Of a stretch of 64,000 bases of DNA, positions 36,148 through 46,232 are shown piece by piece. The position numbers were made by a program, and so were the translations under genes. Position 1 is the first letter of the stretch. Every line of letters starts with the position of its first letter. The notes beneath the pieces were generated by a model. That model had not been told where the DNA came from. It saw only the letters and a list, made by a program, of their open reading frames with translations, and searched no databases. The stretch is from an uncultured Methanoregula sp. (lineage in GTDB: Archaea; Halobacteriota; Methanomicrobia; Methanomicrobiales; Methanospirillaceae). The stretch is taken from contig NZ_OY763919.1 of assembly GCF_963667735.1 (NCBI RefSeq), forward strand, positions 1-64,000. Direction: 5' to 3'.

Positions 36148-36597
36148 CGCCGGCTCCCGGATCTCCCTGTTTTTCCGGGGAAAAAACGTCGGTTTTCCGG
36201 CGCCGGAATGACCACGTTTATTTTCGGGCCATAGCGGCCGCCGGAAGGCGAAGGACTGCGGGACAGGCTGCCGGAGGGTCCGGTTTTTACGTATTTTCTC
36301 ACGCTTCTAAATTGCACGGTTTTTTCGCGCTTAAAACGGGTATTTTCAGGAAATACCGATTTAATCGAATAATTTTTCCGACTGTTGGCACCATTTCCAC
36401 TGCCGAATTTTTCCGGGTTTTGGCCCGGAATTCTCTCCGACGTGGGAGGGAGTGCAGGGGACTTAGAGTCTTCACCATCCGGGAGTATGTAAAAAGGGGG
36501 TCGTACCAGGGATGTGGGGGAGGGGGGGTAGAGCGGACCCGGGGGCAGTTTAGTACCGGACACATCATCAAGTGCTGGTAATGAGGGCACTGATAAG
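36148..36597. repeat. Dispersed intergenic repeat, full copy C
   Basis: The third long copy, with the same order of blocks as A and B: CGCCGGCTCCCGGATCTCC, TTTATTTTCGGGCCATAGCG, GGACTGCGGGACAGGCTGCC, CTAAATTGCACGGTTTTTTC, CACCATTTCCACTGCCGAAT, CTCCGACGTGGGAGGG, GCAGGGGACTTA, and the end module TTTAGTACCGG ... GAGGGCACTGATAAG. The 250 bp before it (35895-36147) are very GC-rich and G/C-skewed and hold no gene. It ends 64 bp before the RNase III-like start. Confidence 0.88.
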
Positions 36598-36661
36598 TAG
36601 TTGTTTTTTTTTTAGTCCCCAAAGCATTCACCTTTTATTCAATTGCTTCATTCAATTCAAC

Positions 36662-37168
36662 ATGGACCGGTTTAAGATCCAAAAACTGGAAGAACGCTTA
36701 GGGTATGAATTCAAAAACCGGAATGAATTGTACCGAGCACTTACTCATTCAACTTTTTCGAAAGAGGAGAAGGAGAAAAAAGTAGGAGCTCGATTATGCC
36801 CCCATCAGGGCACGTATGCCACATTAGGGGATGCAATTTTAAAAGCAGTTTTTATTTGGGTGCTTATGGAGAAGGGACTAAAAACCAAAGGCGATATAAC
36901 AATTTTCAAAGCCGGCCTGGAAAAAAATCTAAAATTGGCCGAGGTGGGAAAACGACTCCGTCTTCTTGAGGACAATTTGATCCTGCATAGAATGGGTGAG
37001 GGGGAACAATTAGAGAAAGGCTCAAAAAAATTGTGTGCTGATACCGTTGAAGCATTGGTTGGAGCTATTTTTGTCGACACGGGGCACTCATTGCCCGAAA
37101 CAAAGAACTGTATTTCAAAGATATTTGCACTTGAATTAGATGGACTCGAAAGAAAATATCTAAAATAG
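36662..37168 (+). CDS. RNase III-like domain protein
   Basis: A 168-residue protein with one RNase III catalytic fold and no dsRNA-binding domain. It begins LEERLGYEFKNRNELYRALTHSTFS, has TLGDAILKAVFIWVL with the metal Asp at residue 57, and ADTVEALVGAIFVDTG with Asp127 and Glu130. The glutamate that normally lies four residues before the first Asp is Ala53, as in minimal RNase III forms. ATG 36662 is used because the upstream in-frame residues are hydrophobic repeat-derived sequence. It is adjacent to a SIR2 defence-type gene, but transcribed convergently. Confidence 0.83.
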   Translation: MDRFKIQKLEERLGYEFKNRNELYRALTHSTFSKEEKEKKVGARLCPHQGTYATLGDAILKAVFIWVLMEKGLKTKGDITIFKAGLEKNLKLAEVGKRLRLLEDNLILHRMGEGEQLEKGSKKLCADTVEALVGAIFVDTGHSLPETKNCISKIFALELDGLERKYLK

Positions 37169-37251
37169 AGATCACACGGCAGGAGAGCATACGCAAATAC
37201 GCGGTACTTTGATTGATTCTGCATTGGAAAGAATTGGGTTTTTCCGGTGAT

Positions 37252-37357
37252 ACCTGCATGCGTTGGGGCGGGGCCGGGGTTGTTGTGGCTGGGCGGACCC
37301 GGGACCGGATTTAGTACTGGATCCGTCGTCAATCGCTGGTACTGAGGGTGCTAATAA
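37252..37357. repeat. Short copy of the dispersed repeat
   Basis: GCGTTGGGGCGGGGCCGGGG, GGGCGGACCCGGGACCGG, TTTAGTACTGGATCCGTCGT and CAATCGCTGGTACTGAGGGT lie between the RNase III-like gene and the SIR2 gene. It is almost colinear with the 33036 copy. The interval 37169-37462 contains no other recognisable feature. Confidence 0.75.
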
Positions 37358-37462
37358 CTGTGGATGGTATGACAGGTCGGTATGACTGCGATCCTGATCG
37401 AAGTGTTTGCAGTCCCACTCGGGATCTTCATTAGGATGTTCGAAATAAGCTAAAAAAACTAC

Positions 37463-38806
37463 TCAATATGGGAATGAGGGGCCATGTTCAAATACAATCC
37501 CATTCACTCCAATTTTATTGTCATTAACGATTTTTTGGGCGATATCATTTGCTTTTTTGTGGAAAATCATTTTTTCTTCTAATACCATTTTGTATTCATC
37601 ATAATTACAATTCATTTCTTCATCATAAAGATAGAATAAAGGCATTGCTTTTTGTGCCTTTTTTCCTAAAACAAGGAAAAAAAGACCATTCAGGTATCCA
37701 CGAATATAGGCAACATGAACATAATTTTTCTCTTTGGAAAATTTTTCAACTAATGTTTGATAAAAATGAATTTTTGATGTAATTTGACAACAATTAGAAT
37801 ATTCACCGGTGTTCGATCTCATCAATATACGATCAAAAGCATCCTTAATTCCATCTTGATAAGATAATGTGTAAATACTACTTGGATATGTTAATGATAA
37901 ATTGTCTTCAGTTATTTGTTGGTGGATCACACTTATCTCTCGACGTTTTTGACAAACATCAATAAAGATTTTTTCATTTAGTAAGTATTTTTCTTTGATT
38001 AGCTTGATTTTTAATTTATGAAGAAAAAACACAGCATCCGTAAAAATCGGTTGAATATTGAATTTTTCTAATTGTTCTCTATCAATTTGATGATCGATCG
38101 TAACCAAATAGAATTTTGGTGAATACTCTTTTAATTCCTTTTTTAATAATAGCAAAATTTTTTGGAAATCCGGATCCCTCATGGAAAATCCACAAAACAC
38201 AAACGTAAAGGTTGAAAGCGCAATTTTCAGATAATTTCCGATCAATTTACCCTTTAATTGACTATAACTTCGTTTATAATCATCTTCTGTGGCAATAATT
38301 GAACCAATGTTGGAAATCGATCCGTGGATTTTAAACACTTTTCGTTCAGGAAAATTCCAATAAACAAAATCTTGGGATGTTACAAAAGGTAATGCACCAC
38401 AAACATCTTCAAAAAAAGTATCCCAATTCGTTGTAAAGATCGTTCGTATCTGGTAGATTGTCGATAATTCTTTATGAAATTCCGTTGCATGATAGTAAAG
38501 TGAAGGATATGATTGGATTACTTGAAAACGATTAAAGATTTTTTCAATAAATTTACTTCTACCAAATTTTTCACAATACTTCGTCATAATTGTAGGAAAT
38601 GGATATTTTTCAGGATTTGGTTTAATTTTTAATTCCTTGCAAATTTCATCATAAAAAGAAAATTGAAGAATACCAGATTTTTCTGTACTAATTCCCGAAC
38701 CAGCAAAAATTATTAATTTTTCACTTATAAGAGAGTTATAAATCTCCTTTGGCATTGTAAAGGGTAGATTATTTTTACAAAAAGTACAATCCGGGTTGCA
38801 TCTCAT
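37463..38806 (-). CDS. SIR2-domain protein, probable antiphage NADase
   Basis: A 447-residue protein with a SIR2-like NAD-binding domain: LIIFAGSGIST (residues 31-41), TTNWDTFFED (125-134), the catalytic-type His161 in KIHGS, and CGFSMRDPDF (205-214), a form typical of prokaryotic defence SIR2 proteins that destroy NAD upon infection. The C-terminal 230 residues are a helical region without a known motif. Three cysteines (C3, C7, C10) at the start may bind metal. The gene is strikingly AT-rich compared with all neighbours, so it was probably acquired by transfer. Confidence 0.85.
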   Translation of the reverse strand: MRCNPDCTFCKNNLPFTMPKEIYNSLISEKLIIFAGSGISTEKSGILQFSFYDEICKELKIKPNPEKYPFPTIMTKYCEKFGRSKFIEKIFNRFQVIQSYPSLYYHATEFHKELSTIYQIRTIFTTNWDTFFEDVCGALPFVTSQDFVYWNFPERKVFKIHGSISNIGSIIATEDDYKRSYSQLKGKLIGNYLKIALSTFTFVFCGFSMRDPDFQKILLLLKKELKEYSPKFYLVTIDHQIDREQLEKFNIQPIFTDAVFFLHKLKIKLIKEKYLLNEKIFIDVCQKRREISVIHQQITEDNLSLTYPSSIYTLSYQDGIKDAFDRILMRSNTGEYSNCCQITSKIHFYQTLVEKFSKEKNYVHVAYIRGYLNGLFFLVLGKKAQKAMPLFYLYDEEMNCNYDEYKMVLEEKMIFHKKANDIAQKIVNDNKIGVNGIVFEHGPSFPY

Positions 38807-38944
38807 TTTGATTCCACATTCCGCATTACAGTATAGTCAATTTTGTCTCGAGGTTATATAATATTGATAGATTATTTATTTTCACTTTCATGCCCCAAAC
38901 CTCACTCCTTTAACTACCGGAGCTGATTGACTCAGCACATATTC

Positions 38945-41752
38945 ATGAAAGACATCATCATCAAAGGTGCACGCCAGCACAATCTCAAAAATGTCAGCGT
39001 CACGATCCCGCGGGACAAGCTCGTGGTGATCACGGGAGTCTCCGGCTCCGGGAAATCAACGCTCGCATTCGATACCCTCTATGCGGAGGGCCAGCGGCGG
39101 TACGTCGAGTCCCTCTCCTCGTACGCCCGGCAGTTCCTCGGCATGATGCACAAGCCCGACGTGGACTCCATCGAGGGGCTCTCGCCCGCCATCTCCATCG
39201 AGCAGAAGACCACCTCGAAAAATCCCCGGTCCACGGTCGGGACCGTCACCGAGATCTACGATTACCTCCGGCTCCTCTATGCCCGGATCGGGACGCCGTT
39301 CTGTCCCGAGCACAACATCCCCATCGCTGCCCAGAGCCCGGATAAGATCGCGGACCAGATCGCTGCCGAACACCCGGGCCAGGTCACCATCCTCGCCCCC
39401 ATTGTCCGGCAGAAGAAAGGCACGTACCAGCAACTCCTGAAAGATCTCAACAAGGAAGGCTATGCGAGAGTCCGGGTCAACGGCAAGATCATCCGGACCG
39501 ACGAGGAGATCAGCCTCGACCGGTACAAGAAGCAGGACATCGAGATCGTGATCGACCGGCTCGATGCCGCCGACCGGACCCGGCTTGCCGAGGCGGTGGA
39601 GAACTGCTTAAAGAAATCCGAGGGGCTCGTGCTCGTTGCCGATGAGGAGGGGAAGGAGTCCACCTACTCGTCGCTCATGGCCTGCCCGGTCTGCGGGATG
39701 GCGTTCGAGGAACTCCAGCCCCGGATGTTCTCGTTCAACAGCCCGTTCGGCGCCTGCGAGGAGTGCCATGGTCTCGGGGTCAAGATGGAGTTCGACCCCG
39801 ACCTCATCATCCCGGACAAGGAGCGGTGCATAGCAGACGGCGCCATTGCTCCCTATCGCAACCCGATGGACGGGTTCCGGGGCCAGTACCTCGCAACCGT
39901 TGCGAAGAACTACGGCTTCTCGGCCATGACGCCGATTAAGGATCTCACCGAAGAGCAGTACAATGCCCTGATGTACGGCTCATCGAAGCGGATGAAGTTC
40001 TCGATGAGCATGAAGAACGGCGATGCCGAATGGTCGCACACCGGGGAATGGGAAGGACTCCTCCCCCAGACCGCCCGGCTCTATGCCCAGACCCAGTCCG
40101 ACTGGCGCAAGCGCGAGCTCGAAGGCTACATGCGGGTCTCCCCCTGCCCGGCCTGCAATGGCAAACGGCTCAAGGACAAGGTGCTCGCGGTCCGGATCGA
40201 CGGGAAGTCCATCATCGATATCACCGACATGTCGATTTCGGAAGGTATCGCGTTCTTTAAAAACATCCGGCTGACCAAAAAGGAAGCGGAGATTGCCAAC
40301 CTCATCACCAAGGAGATCAAAAGCCGGATCGATTTCCTGGAAAAAGTCGGCCTCGGGTACCTCACGCTCTCAAGGAATGCAGGCACGCTCTCGGGAGGAG
40401 AAGCCCAGCGCATCCGGCTCGCCACCCAGATCGGCTCGAACCTGATGGGCGTGCTGTATGTCCTCGACGAACCCTCCATCGGGCTCCACCAGCGCGACAA
40501 CCGGAAACTGATCGAGACCCTCCGGACGCTCCGCGATCTCGGGAACACGGTGCTCGTGGTGGAGCATGACGAGGACATGATCCGGTCCGCCGAGCACGTC
40601 ATCGACATGGGCCCCGGAGCCGGGCTCCATGGTGGCGCTGTTGTAGCGGAAGGAAACCCCAAGCAGATCGAGAAGAACAAGAAGTCCTTAACCGGCCAGT
40701 ACCTCTCCGGGGCAAAGATGATCGATGTGCCGGAGACCCGCCGTTCATCCAAACGGTACATCACGGTCAAAGGCTGCACGGAGAACAATCTCAAGAATAT
40801 CACCGCGAAGTTCCCGATAGGCCTTCTCACGGTCATCACCGGTGTCTCGGGCAGCGGGAAGTCGACCCTCGTGTACGAGACCCTGTACAAGGGCATGATG
40901 CAGATCATCAACAAGTCAAAGGAGCAGGCCGGCAAGCACGAGAAGATCGTCTTCGACGCCGAGATCGACAAGGTGATCGTGATCGACCAGTCCCCGATAG
41001 GAAAGACCCCCCGGTCCAATCCCGCTACCTACACCAAAGTCTTCGACGAGATCCGGACGGTCTTTGCCGAAACCAAGGAAGCGAAGATGCGGGGCTTTGC
41101 GCCGGGCCGGTTCTCCTTCAACATCCGGGGCGGCCGGTGCGAGGCCTGCGAGGGCGACGGCCTCATCAAGATCGAGATGAACTTCCTCCCCGATGTGTAC
41201 ATCGAATGCGAGGAGTGCAAGGGCAAGCGGTACAACCGGGAGACGCTCGAAGTCCTGTACAAGGGCAAGTCGATCGCCGATGTCCTCGACATGAGTGTCG
41301 AAGAGGCGATGAAGCACTTCGAGAACATCCCGTCCATCCGGACGAAACTCGAGACCTTATCAAGGGTCGGCCTCGACTACATCAAGCTCGGCCAGAGCTC
41401 GACAACCCTCTCGGGCGGGGAAGCCCAGCGGATCAAGCTCACCCGCGAACTTGCCAAGCGTGCTACCGGCAGGACGCTCTACCTGCTGGACGAGCCGACC
41501 ACCGGACTCCACTTCGATGACACCAAGAAACTGATCAAAGTGCTCGACGATCTCGTGGAGAAGGGCAACACCGTGATCGTCATCGAGCACAACCTGGACG
41601 TTGTCAAGTCGGCCGACCATCTCATCGACATTGGCCCTGAGGGAGGGGATGCCGGCGGTGAGATCGTGGCAACCGGAACCCCGGAACAGGTGGCTGATGT
41701 TGCCGGAAGTTATACCGGGCAGTTCCTCAGGCCCATCCTGAACGCGAAGTAA
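38945..41752 (+). CDS. uvrA: Excinuclease ABC subunit A
   Basis: Damage-recognition ATPase of nucleotide excision repair. It has two ABC modules, each with Walker A ([19 protein letters not shown] and [16 protein letters not shown]), signature LSGGEAQRI and Walker B ([24 protein letters not shown]), and zinc modules with CPVC...[14 protein letters not shown] and CEACEGDG...CEECKG. The product has 935 residues. ATG 38945 gives the usual UvrA start ([17 protein letters not shown]); a TTG at 38927 with GGAG just before it is the alternative. The gene is bacterial-type, as in most methanogens that have it. Pairs with uvrC at 43590. Confidence 0.96.
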   Translation: MKDIIIKGARQHNLKNVSVTIPRDKLVVITGVSGSGKSTLAFDTLYAEGQRRYVESLSSYARQFLGMMHKPDVDSIEGLSPAISIEQKTTSKNPRSTVGTVTEIYDYLRLLYARIGTPFCPEHNIPIAAQSPDKIADQIAAEHPGQVTILAPIVRQKKGTYQQLLKDLNKEGYARVRVNGKIIRTDEEISLDRYKKQDIEIVIDRLDAADRTRLAEAVENCLKKSEGLVLVADEEGKESTYSSLMACPVCGMAFEELQPRMFSFNSPFGACEECHGLGVKMEFDPDLIIPDKERCIADGAIAPYRNPMDGFRGQYLATVAKNYGFSAMTPIKDLTEEQYNALMYGSSKRMKFSMSMKNGDAEWSHTGEWEGLLPQTARLYAQTQSDWRKRELEGYMRVSPCPACNGKRLKDKVLAVRIDGKSIIDITDMSISEGIAFFKNIRLTKKEAEIANLITKEIKSRIDFLEKVGLGYLTLSRNAGTLSGGEAQRIRLATQIGSNLMGVLYVLDEPSIGLHQRDNRKLIETLRTLRDLGNTVLVVEHDEDMIRSAEHVIDMGPGAGLHGGAVVAEGNPKQIEKNKKSLTGQYLSGAKMIDVPETRRSSKRYITVKGCTENNLKNITAKFPIGLLTVITGVSGSGKSTLVYETLYKGMMQIINKSKEQAGKHEKIVFDAEIDKVIVIDQSPIGKTPRSNPATYTKVFDEIRTVFAETKEAKMRGFAPGRFSFNIRGGRCEACEGDGLIKIEMNFLPDVYIECEECKGKRYNRETLEVLYKGKSIADVLDMSVEEAMKHFENIPSIRTKLETLSRVGLDYIKLGQSSTTLSGGEAQRIKLTRELAKRATGRTLYLLDEPTTGLHFDDTKKLIKVLDDLVEKGNTVIVIEHNLDVVKSADHLIDIGPEGGDAGGEIVATGTPEQVADVAGSYTGQFLRPILNAK

Positions 41753-42084
41753 AAGAAATTCTTTTTTGATTTTTTTTGAACCGGCATTGAACCGGCTGTC
41801 AGGAATTGTATAACAAGAACCACGTTCCGGGTTTTGCGAGGGTTCTCCGCCTCAGGCACACCGCGGGGCACGACAGGGCATGTCCGGTATATACAACCAC
41901 AATGCGATTCTTCACCGTTCTGGTTTGCCGTGGGGATGCCCCGGCGGGGATGGCGACGCTCCGCGTAAACGAGGCAGTGGGGATCCGGCCCCTATCAGGC
42001 AAGAACCCTCAGGCTTAAACGAATAAAGATCAGAATTTAAAACCGGTAAGGAGAGATCCGCTCTCCCCGCAGGTCTTTTGAGAA
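41753..42084. other. Spacer between uvrA and the erythromycin esterase-like gene
   Basis: A 332-bp interval without a convincing gene. It opens with T-runs (TTCTTTTTTGATTTTTTTTG, 41759-41778), a likely archaeal terminator of uvrA. A GC-rich middle has a weak ORF on each strand with no recognisable content. The last 60 bp hold AT-rich sequence (AATAAAGATCAGAATTTAAA) that probably contains the promoter of the next gene. Confidence 0.5.
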
Positions 42085-43419
42085 ATGAATGGCTTTGAAT
42101 ATTACCCTGAAAGTTCCGGCCCGGAATACGCAACCCTCGAGGACTGGGTTCTCAACGAATCGATTCGGTTCTCCCCCGGTTCGCCCGGCATCTTCAACAT
42201 CACCATAAAAAGGCTCATCGGCCTCCTCAGCCCCGCAGTCGAACTGCTCGGTTTCGGCGAGCCACTCCATGGCGGCGAAGAGATCCTCCTGCTCCGGAAC
42301 CGGCTCTTCCAGCAGCTTGTACAAAAGCACGGCTACAGCGCCATCGCCATCGAGAGCAGCTTTCCCCGGGCGCATGCGGTGAACGAGTATGTCAGCGGCC
42401 GCGGCCAGGGATCGTACGATGATATACGGGAGACCGGGTTCAGCCATAATTTCGGCCTGCTCGATGCCAACCGGGAACTCATAGAGTGGATCCGGCAGTA
42501 CAATGCCGACCATTCCCACATAACAAAAGTCCGGTTCTACGGCTTCGACAGCCCGACCGAGATGACCATGAGCGACAGCCCCCGGCAGATCCTGCAGTTC
42601 GTTCTTGGGTATCTCTCTTCGGCTGACGAAACCGATGACACCGATCGTTCTGACCGGATCAACGCCCTCCTTGGCGAAGATTCTGCATGGGAGAACCCTG
42701 CTGCGATGACGGACCCGGAGCAATCGATCGGACGTTCGCCGGCCGCGAACGGACTGAGGATCGAGACCGAGGATCTCATCATGGAACTGGCCACCCGTTG
42801 CCCGGAACTGGTGGCAAAGACCGGCGGCGACAACTACCGCGAAGCGGTCCAGTATGCCTCGGTGGCCCGGCAGCTCCTGGACTACCATGCCCTGCTCGCA
42901 AAGAAGATGGCACCAAAGGAACGGATCAGGAACAGCCTTGGCCGGCGCGATGCGATGATGGCGGACAATCTCGCGTATGCAGTCTCGTGTGAACGGGGCC
43001 GGGGGAAGGTCTTTGCCTTTGCCCACAACAGCCACCTGCAGCGCGGACCGGCCCGGTGGCAGCTCGGCAAGCATGCACTCACCTGGTGGCCTGCGGGAGC
43101 GCATCTCCAGGAGATCCTCGGCCCGGGATATGCAGCCATCGGGTCTGCAGTTGGCGCCTGCGAAGGGAGTGGTGCCGGGGAACCTGAAAACGGCACGCCG
43201 GAATCTTTGCTTACTGCCGTGCCGGGGCCGGCCCGGTTCATCCCGACCTGGCGTGGCAGGGGGCTCCCGGCATCAGAGATCGCAGCCCTGCGGGTCCGTC
43301 CGGTAAGTCAGAAGAACCCGGGATATTTTGCCCTGACTCCTCAGAGCTTCTCCGATTTTGACTGGCTCGCAGTCCTGGATTCCGTAAGATACGCCCGGGG
43401 CGACCCGGAAGTCCCGTAA
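42085..43419 (+). CDS. Erythromycin esterase-family protein
   Basis: A 444-residue member of the erythromycin esterase (Ere) family, enzymes that hydrolyse macrolactones; the archaeal substrate is not known. Family motifs are visible: LLGFGEPLHGGEEI with Glu and His near residue 58, YSAIAIESSFP with Glu, and FAHNSHLQRG carrying the catalytic-type His near residue 315. It begins MNGFEYYPES. It lies between uvrA and uvrC, so the three may belong to a stress-related cluster. Confidence 0.87.
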   Translation: MNGFEYYPESSGPEYATLEDWVLNESIRFSPGSPGIFNITIKRLIGLLSPAVELLGFGEPLHGGEEILLLRNRLFQQLVQKHGYSAIAIESSFPRAHAVNEYVSGRGQGSYDDIRETGFSHNFGLLDANRELIEWIRQYNADHSHITKVRFYGFDSPTEMTMSDSPRQILQFVLGYLSSADETDDTDRSDRINALLGEDSAWENPAAMTDPEQSIGRSPAANGLRIETEDLIMELATRCPELVAKTGGDNYREAVQYASVARQLLDYHALLAKKMAPKERIRNSLGRRDAMMADNLAYAVSCERGRGKVFAFAHNSHLQRGPARWQLGKHALTWWPAGAHLQEILGPGYAAIGSAVGACEGSGAGEPENGTPESLLTAVPGPARFIPTWRGRGLPASEIAALRVRPVSQKNPGYFALTPQSFSDFDWLAVLDSVRYARGDPEVP

Positions 43420-43589
43420 CAGAGGGTCTGCCGGCCACCCGGCAGCCCGTTCCACTACCCCCGGTCTTGCGCTCCCGCAACGGGTCCCGGGAGATCCTGA
43501 TATGTTCGCCGCCCACTCCCGCAGCCGTCTGGGGGGTATTGAACAATGCCTATCCCTTAATAGCTGGCACGCGAGACCCTACTACAGCA

Positions 43590-45143
43590 ATGTTTGATAC
43601 GGCCACCCTCCCGGCGAACCCCGGGTGTTACCAGTTCCTGGACAGTGCCGGCACGATCATTTACGTAGGGAAAGCCAAGAATCTCAAAAAACGGGTTGGC
43701 AGTTATTTCCAGAAGAAGGACCACGACCCCAAGACAAAAAAACTCGTGGAATCGATCGCATCGGTCAGCGTGATGGTGACCAACACCGAGACCGAAGCCT
43801 TTCTCCTTGAAAATAATCTCATCAAAAAATACCAGCCGAAGTACAATATCGATCTCAAGGATGCCAAGCGCTATGCCTATATCGAGATAACAAAGGAGCC
43901 GTTCCCGCGGATTGGCATTGCGAGAAGGACAATCTCTGAGGAGGGGATCTATTTCGGCCCGTTCGTCTCTGCAGCCGAACGCGATGCCATCCTGAAAGTG
44001 ATAAAGAGGATCTTTTTGCTCCGCTCGTGCAGGAAACTGCCGAAACGCGCCTGCCTCCGGCACCATATGCACACGTGCAGCGCTCCCTGCGCCGGGGCCG
44101 TGAGCCTGGACTCGTACCAGGAGAATGTGAACCGGGCCATGGCGCTTCTCAAGGGAAAGGGCAGCGAACTGCTCGCGACCCTCCGGTCGGAGATGGCCGC
44201 ACTCTCGGCGCACCAGGAATATGAAAAAGCCCTTGCCATCCGCAACCAGATATCAGCAATAGAGCACCTGTCCGAGCGCCAGCATGTCGAGCAGGTGAGA
44301 GAGACCGACCAGGACGTGATAGCCTACACGGTCGGCGGCTCAACGGTGTACCTGATGGTCTTCTCGGTCGAGAAAGGCCGGCTTGCAGGAAAACAGGAGT
44401 ACTCGTTCGATCTCCGGGAGGATTTCTTCGAGGAGTTCCTGGTCCAGTACTATACCGACCATACGCCCCCGGCCGAACTGATCCTTCCCCATGAGATCGA
44501 CGAGGCGCTTGCAGCATATTTCACGGAACGCAAAGGCCACAGCGTGACGGTCACGGTCCCGAAGATTGGCGAGAAGAAGAAACTCCTCGCCCTTGTCGAG
44601 AAGAACATCGAGCACGCATTTCTGAAAAACGATCTCAAGACCGGGGATCTCCAGGCAAATCTCGCCCTTGGCAGTGCCCCCGAGGTCATCGAATGTTTCG
44701 ATATCTCCCACCTGTCCGGGACCGCGATGGTGGGCTCCATGGTACAGTTCCGCAATGGGATTCCGGACAAGAAGAATTACCGCCGGTTCAAGATCAAGAC
44801 CGTGGAAGGCATCGACGATTTTGCCTCGATCGCGGAAGTGGTGAGAAGGCGGTACCGCAGGCTGATCGAAGAGGACGCGGAACTTCCCGACCTGGTCCTC
44901 ATCGATGGCGGGAAAGGGCAGCTCTCCGCGGCTGCCGCTGTGTTAGAAGAGCTCGGGGCGGATATTCCGGTGATTGCCATTGCAAAACGGGAGGAGGATG
45001 TCTATCTCCCGGGCGAGATGCTCCCGCGCAAGCTGGACCCCAAGGGGCCGGCCCTGCACTATCTCCAGGAGATACGAAACGAGGCGCACCGGTTTGCAAT
45101 CGCCTACAACCGCCTGCTTAGGAAAAAGAAGATGGTCACGTGA
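43590..45143 (+). CDS. uvrC: Excinuclease ABC subunit C
   Basis: Dual-incision nuclease of nucleotide excision repair. It has an N-terminal GIY-YIG domain (GCYQFLDSAGTIIYVGKAK), a UVR motif near residue 200 (HQEYEKALAIRNQISAIEHL), and an RNase H-like C-terminal nuclease (ECFDISHLSGT, LVLIDGGKGQL, IPVIAIAKREE). At 517 residues it stops at EAHRFAIAYNRLLRKKK, just where the helix-hairpin-helix domain of bacterial UvrC would begin. ATG 43590 starts at the proper GIY-YIG N-terminus; the open frame to 43467 is GC-rich spacer. Works with UvrA. Confidence 0.95.
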   Translation: MFDTATLPANPGCYQFLDSAGTIIYVGKAKNLKKRVGSYFQKKDHDPKTKKLVESIASVSVMVTNTETEAFLLENNLIKKYQPKYNIDLKDAKRYAYIEITKEPFPRIGIARRTISEEGIYFGPFVSAAERDAILKVIKRIFLLRSCRKLPKRACLRHHMHTCSAPCAGAVSLDSYQENVNRAMALLKGKGSELLATLRSEMAALSAHQEYEKALAIRNQISAIEHLSERQHVEQVRETDQDVIAYTVGGSTVYLMVFSVEKGRLAGKQEYSFDLREDFFEEFLVQYYTDHTPPAELILPHEIDEALAAYFTERKGHSVTVTVPKIGEKKKLLALVEKNIEHAFLKNDLKTGDLQANLALGSAPEVIECFDISHLSGTAMVGSMVQFRNGIPDKKNYRRFKIKTVEGIDDFASIAEVVRRRYRRLIEEDAELPDLVLIDGGKGQLSAAAAVLEELGADIPVIAIAKREEDVYLPGEMLPRKLDPKGPALHYLQEIRNEAHRFAIAYNRLLRKKKMVT

Positions 45144-45158
45144 ACCGGTCCGGCCCGG

Positions 45159-46232
45159 TCATCCTGCACCGGGATTTGTACCATCCGCGTTTTCCTGCTC
45201 CTCCTCAAAGAGATGGCTGACTCCCAGCACCCGGTTGATCCAGCGGCAGTCTTCGAAGATCTGGAACGCAAGGAAGAGCATCAGGGTCAAGGGAATGGCA
45301 AAGAACATCCCGATGAGGCCCAGCAGCCATCCCCAGAAGATGACCGAGATGATGACGATGAGGGCCGGGACTTCGAACTTCTGGGCTGCCAGGTAAGAGT
45401 AGACGGGGTTTTCGACAATAAGATTCAGCACGCAGACAGCAGCAATCACGGCAACCGCACCCCACACCCCGAACTGGAGCCAGGCAAAAAAGATCGCGGG
45501 CACCGATGCGATGATGAGCCCGATATACGGGATGTACCCCAGGAGGAATACCAGGATTCCCCAGAGTATTGCCGCATGGACGCCCATGATGCTGAGGAAC
45601 CCGCCAAAGAGAATCCCGTGAATGAGATTGGTCTCGGTTCTTACAACAATGAAGTCGGTCACGTACCCCGCCATGCGGGAGACCTGCTTGATCGTTTCCG
45701 GGCTTTTTCCCCCAAGCTGCCTGAACCGGACTTCCAGGTTCGGGGTCTCGAGCAGCAAAAAGAACGTTGTGACGCCGACAAAGAAGAGAAATATGATGGC
45801 TTCGCCAAGACCCATGACGGATGATATCACGATCGAGAGGATGCTTTCGATATTTATCTGCGGGAGGGTGAGCGCGTTGCTCGGGACCCCGAATGTCTGG
45901 AGCAGGCTCGTGATATCGGCAAGCCGCATGTTGAGTTCCTGCTGGAATTGCGGTATGTCGCTGACCAGGGTGTTGACCGACAGCACCGTCAGCAGGATGA
46001 ACCCGACGATCACCAGGCACGCAACCACAGTTATCATCAAGACCGCAATGATATCGGAGACCCCTTTCTTCTTGAGCCAGGTCAGGCTGGGATACGCGAG
46101 CATGGCAAAGAAGATGGATGTCAGGATGATCGTGACAAAAAACGTTGTCATCTTTACGGCGAGGATGATGATGAAAACAAGTGCGATAACGAGAAGCGAC
46201 CGCTCAATCCTTGAAAGTTCAGCGGGAAACAT
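45159..46232 (-). CDS. AI-2E family permease-like membrane protein
   Basis: A 357-residue polytopic membrane protein of the AI-2E transporter (PerM/TqsA-like) family. It has about seven to eight hydrophobic helices, with the central soluble segment (PQFQQELNMRLADITSLLQTFG) and the family's GYIPYIGLIIASVPAIFFAWLQFG block. Substrates proposed elsewhere include quorum signals and ions; none can be assigned here. ATG 46232 (MFPAEL) is preferred over an in-frame ATG at 46265. It converges on uvrC with 15 bp between. Confidence 0.9.
   Translation of the reverse strand: MFPAELSRIERSLLVIALVFIIILAVKMTTFFVTIILTSIFFAMLAYPSLTWLKKKGVSDIIAVLMITVVACLVIVGFILLTVLSVNTLVSDIPQFQQELNMRLADITSLLQTFGVPSNALTLPQINIESILSIVISSVMGLGEAIIFLFFVGVTTFFLLLETPNLEVRFRQLGGKSPETIKQVSRMAGYVTDFIVVRTETNLIHGILFGGFLSIMGVHAAILWGILVFLLGYIPYIGLIIASVPAIFFAWLQFGVWGAVAVIAAVCVLNLIVENPVYSYLAAQKFEVPALIVIISVIFWGWLLGLIGMFFAIPLTLMLFLAFQIFEDCRWINRVLGVSHLFEEEQENADGTNPGAG

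Noticed and set aside
41799..42002. 67-residue minus-strand frame in the spacer after uvrA
   Set aside because: Irregular composition with no ribosome-binding site or domain; a matching weak frame exists on the other strand.
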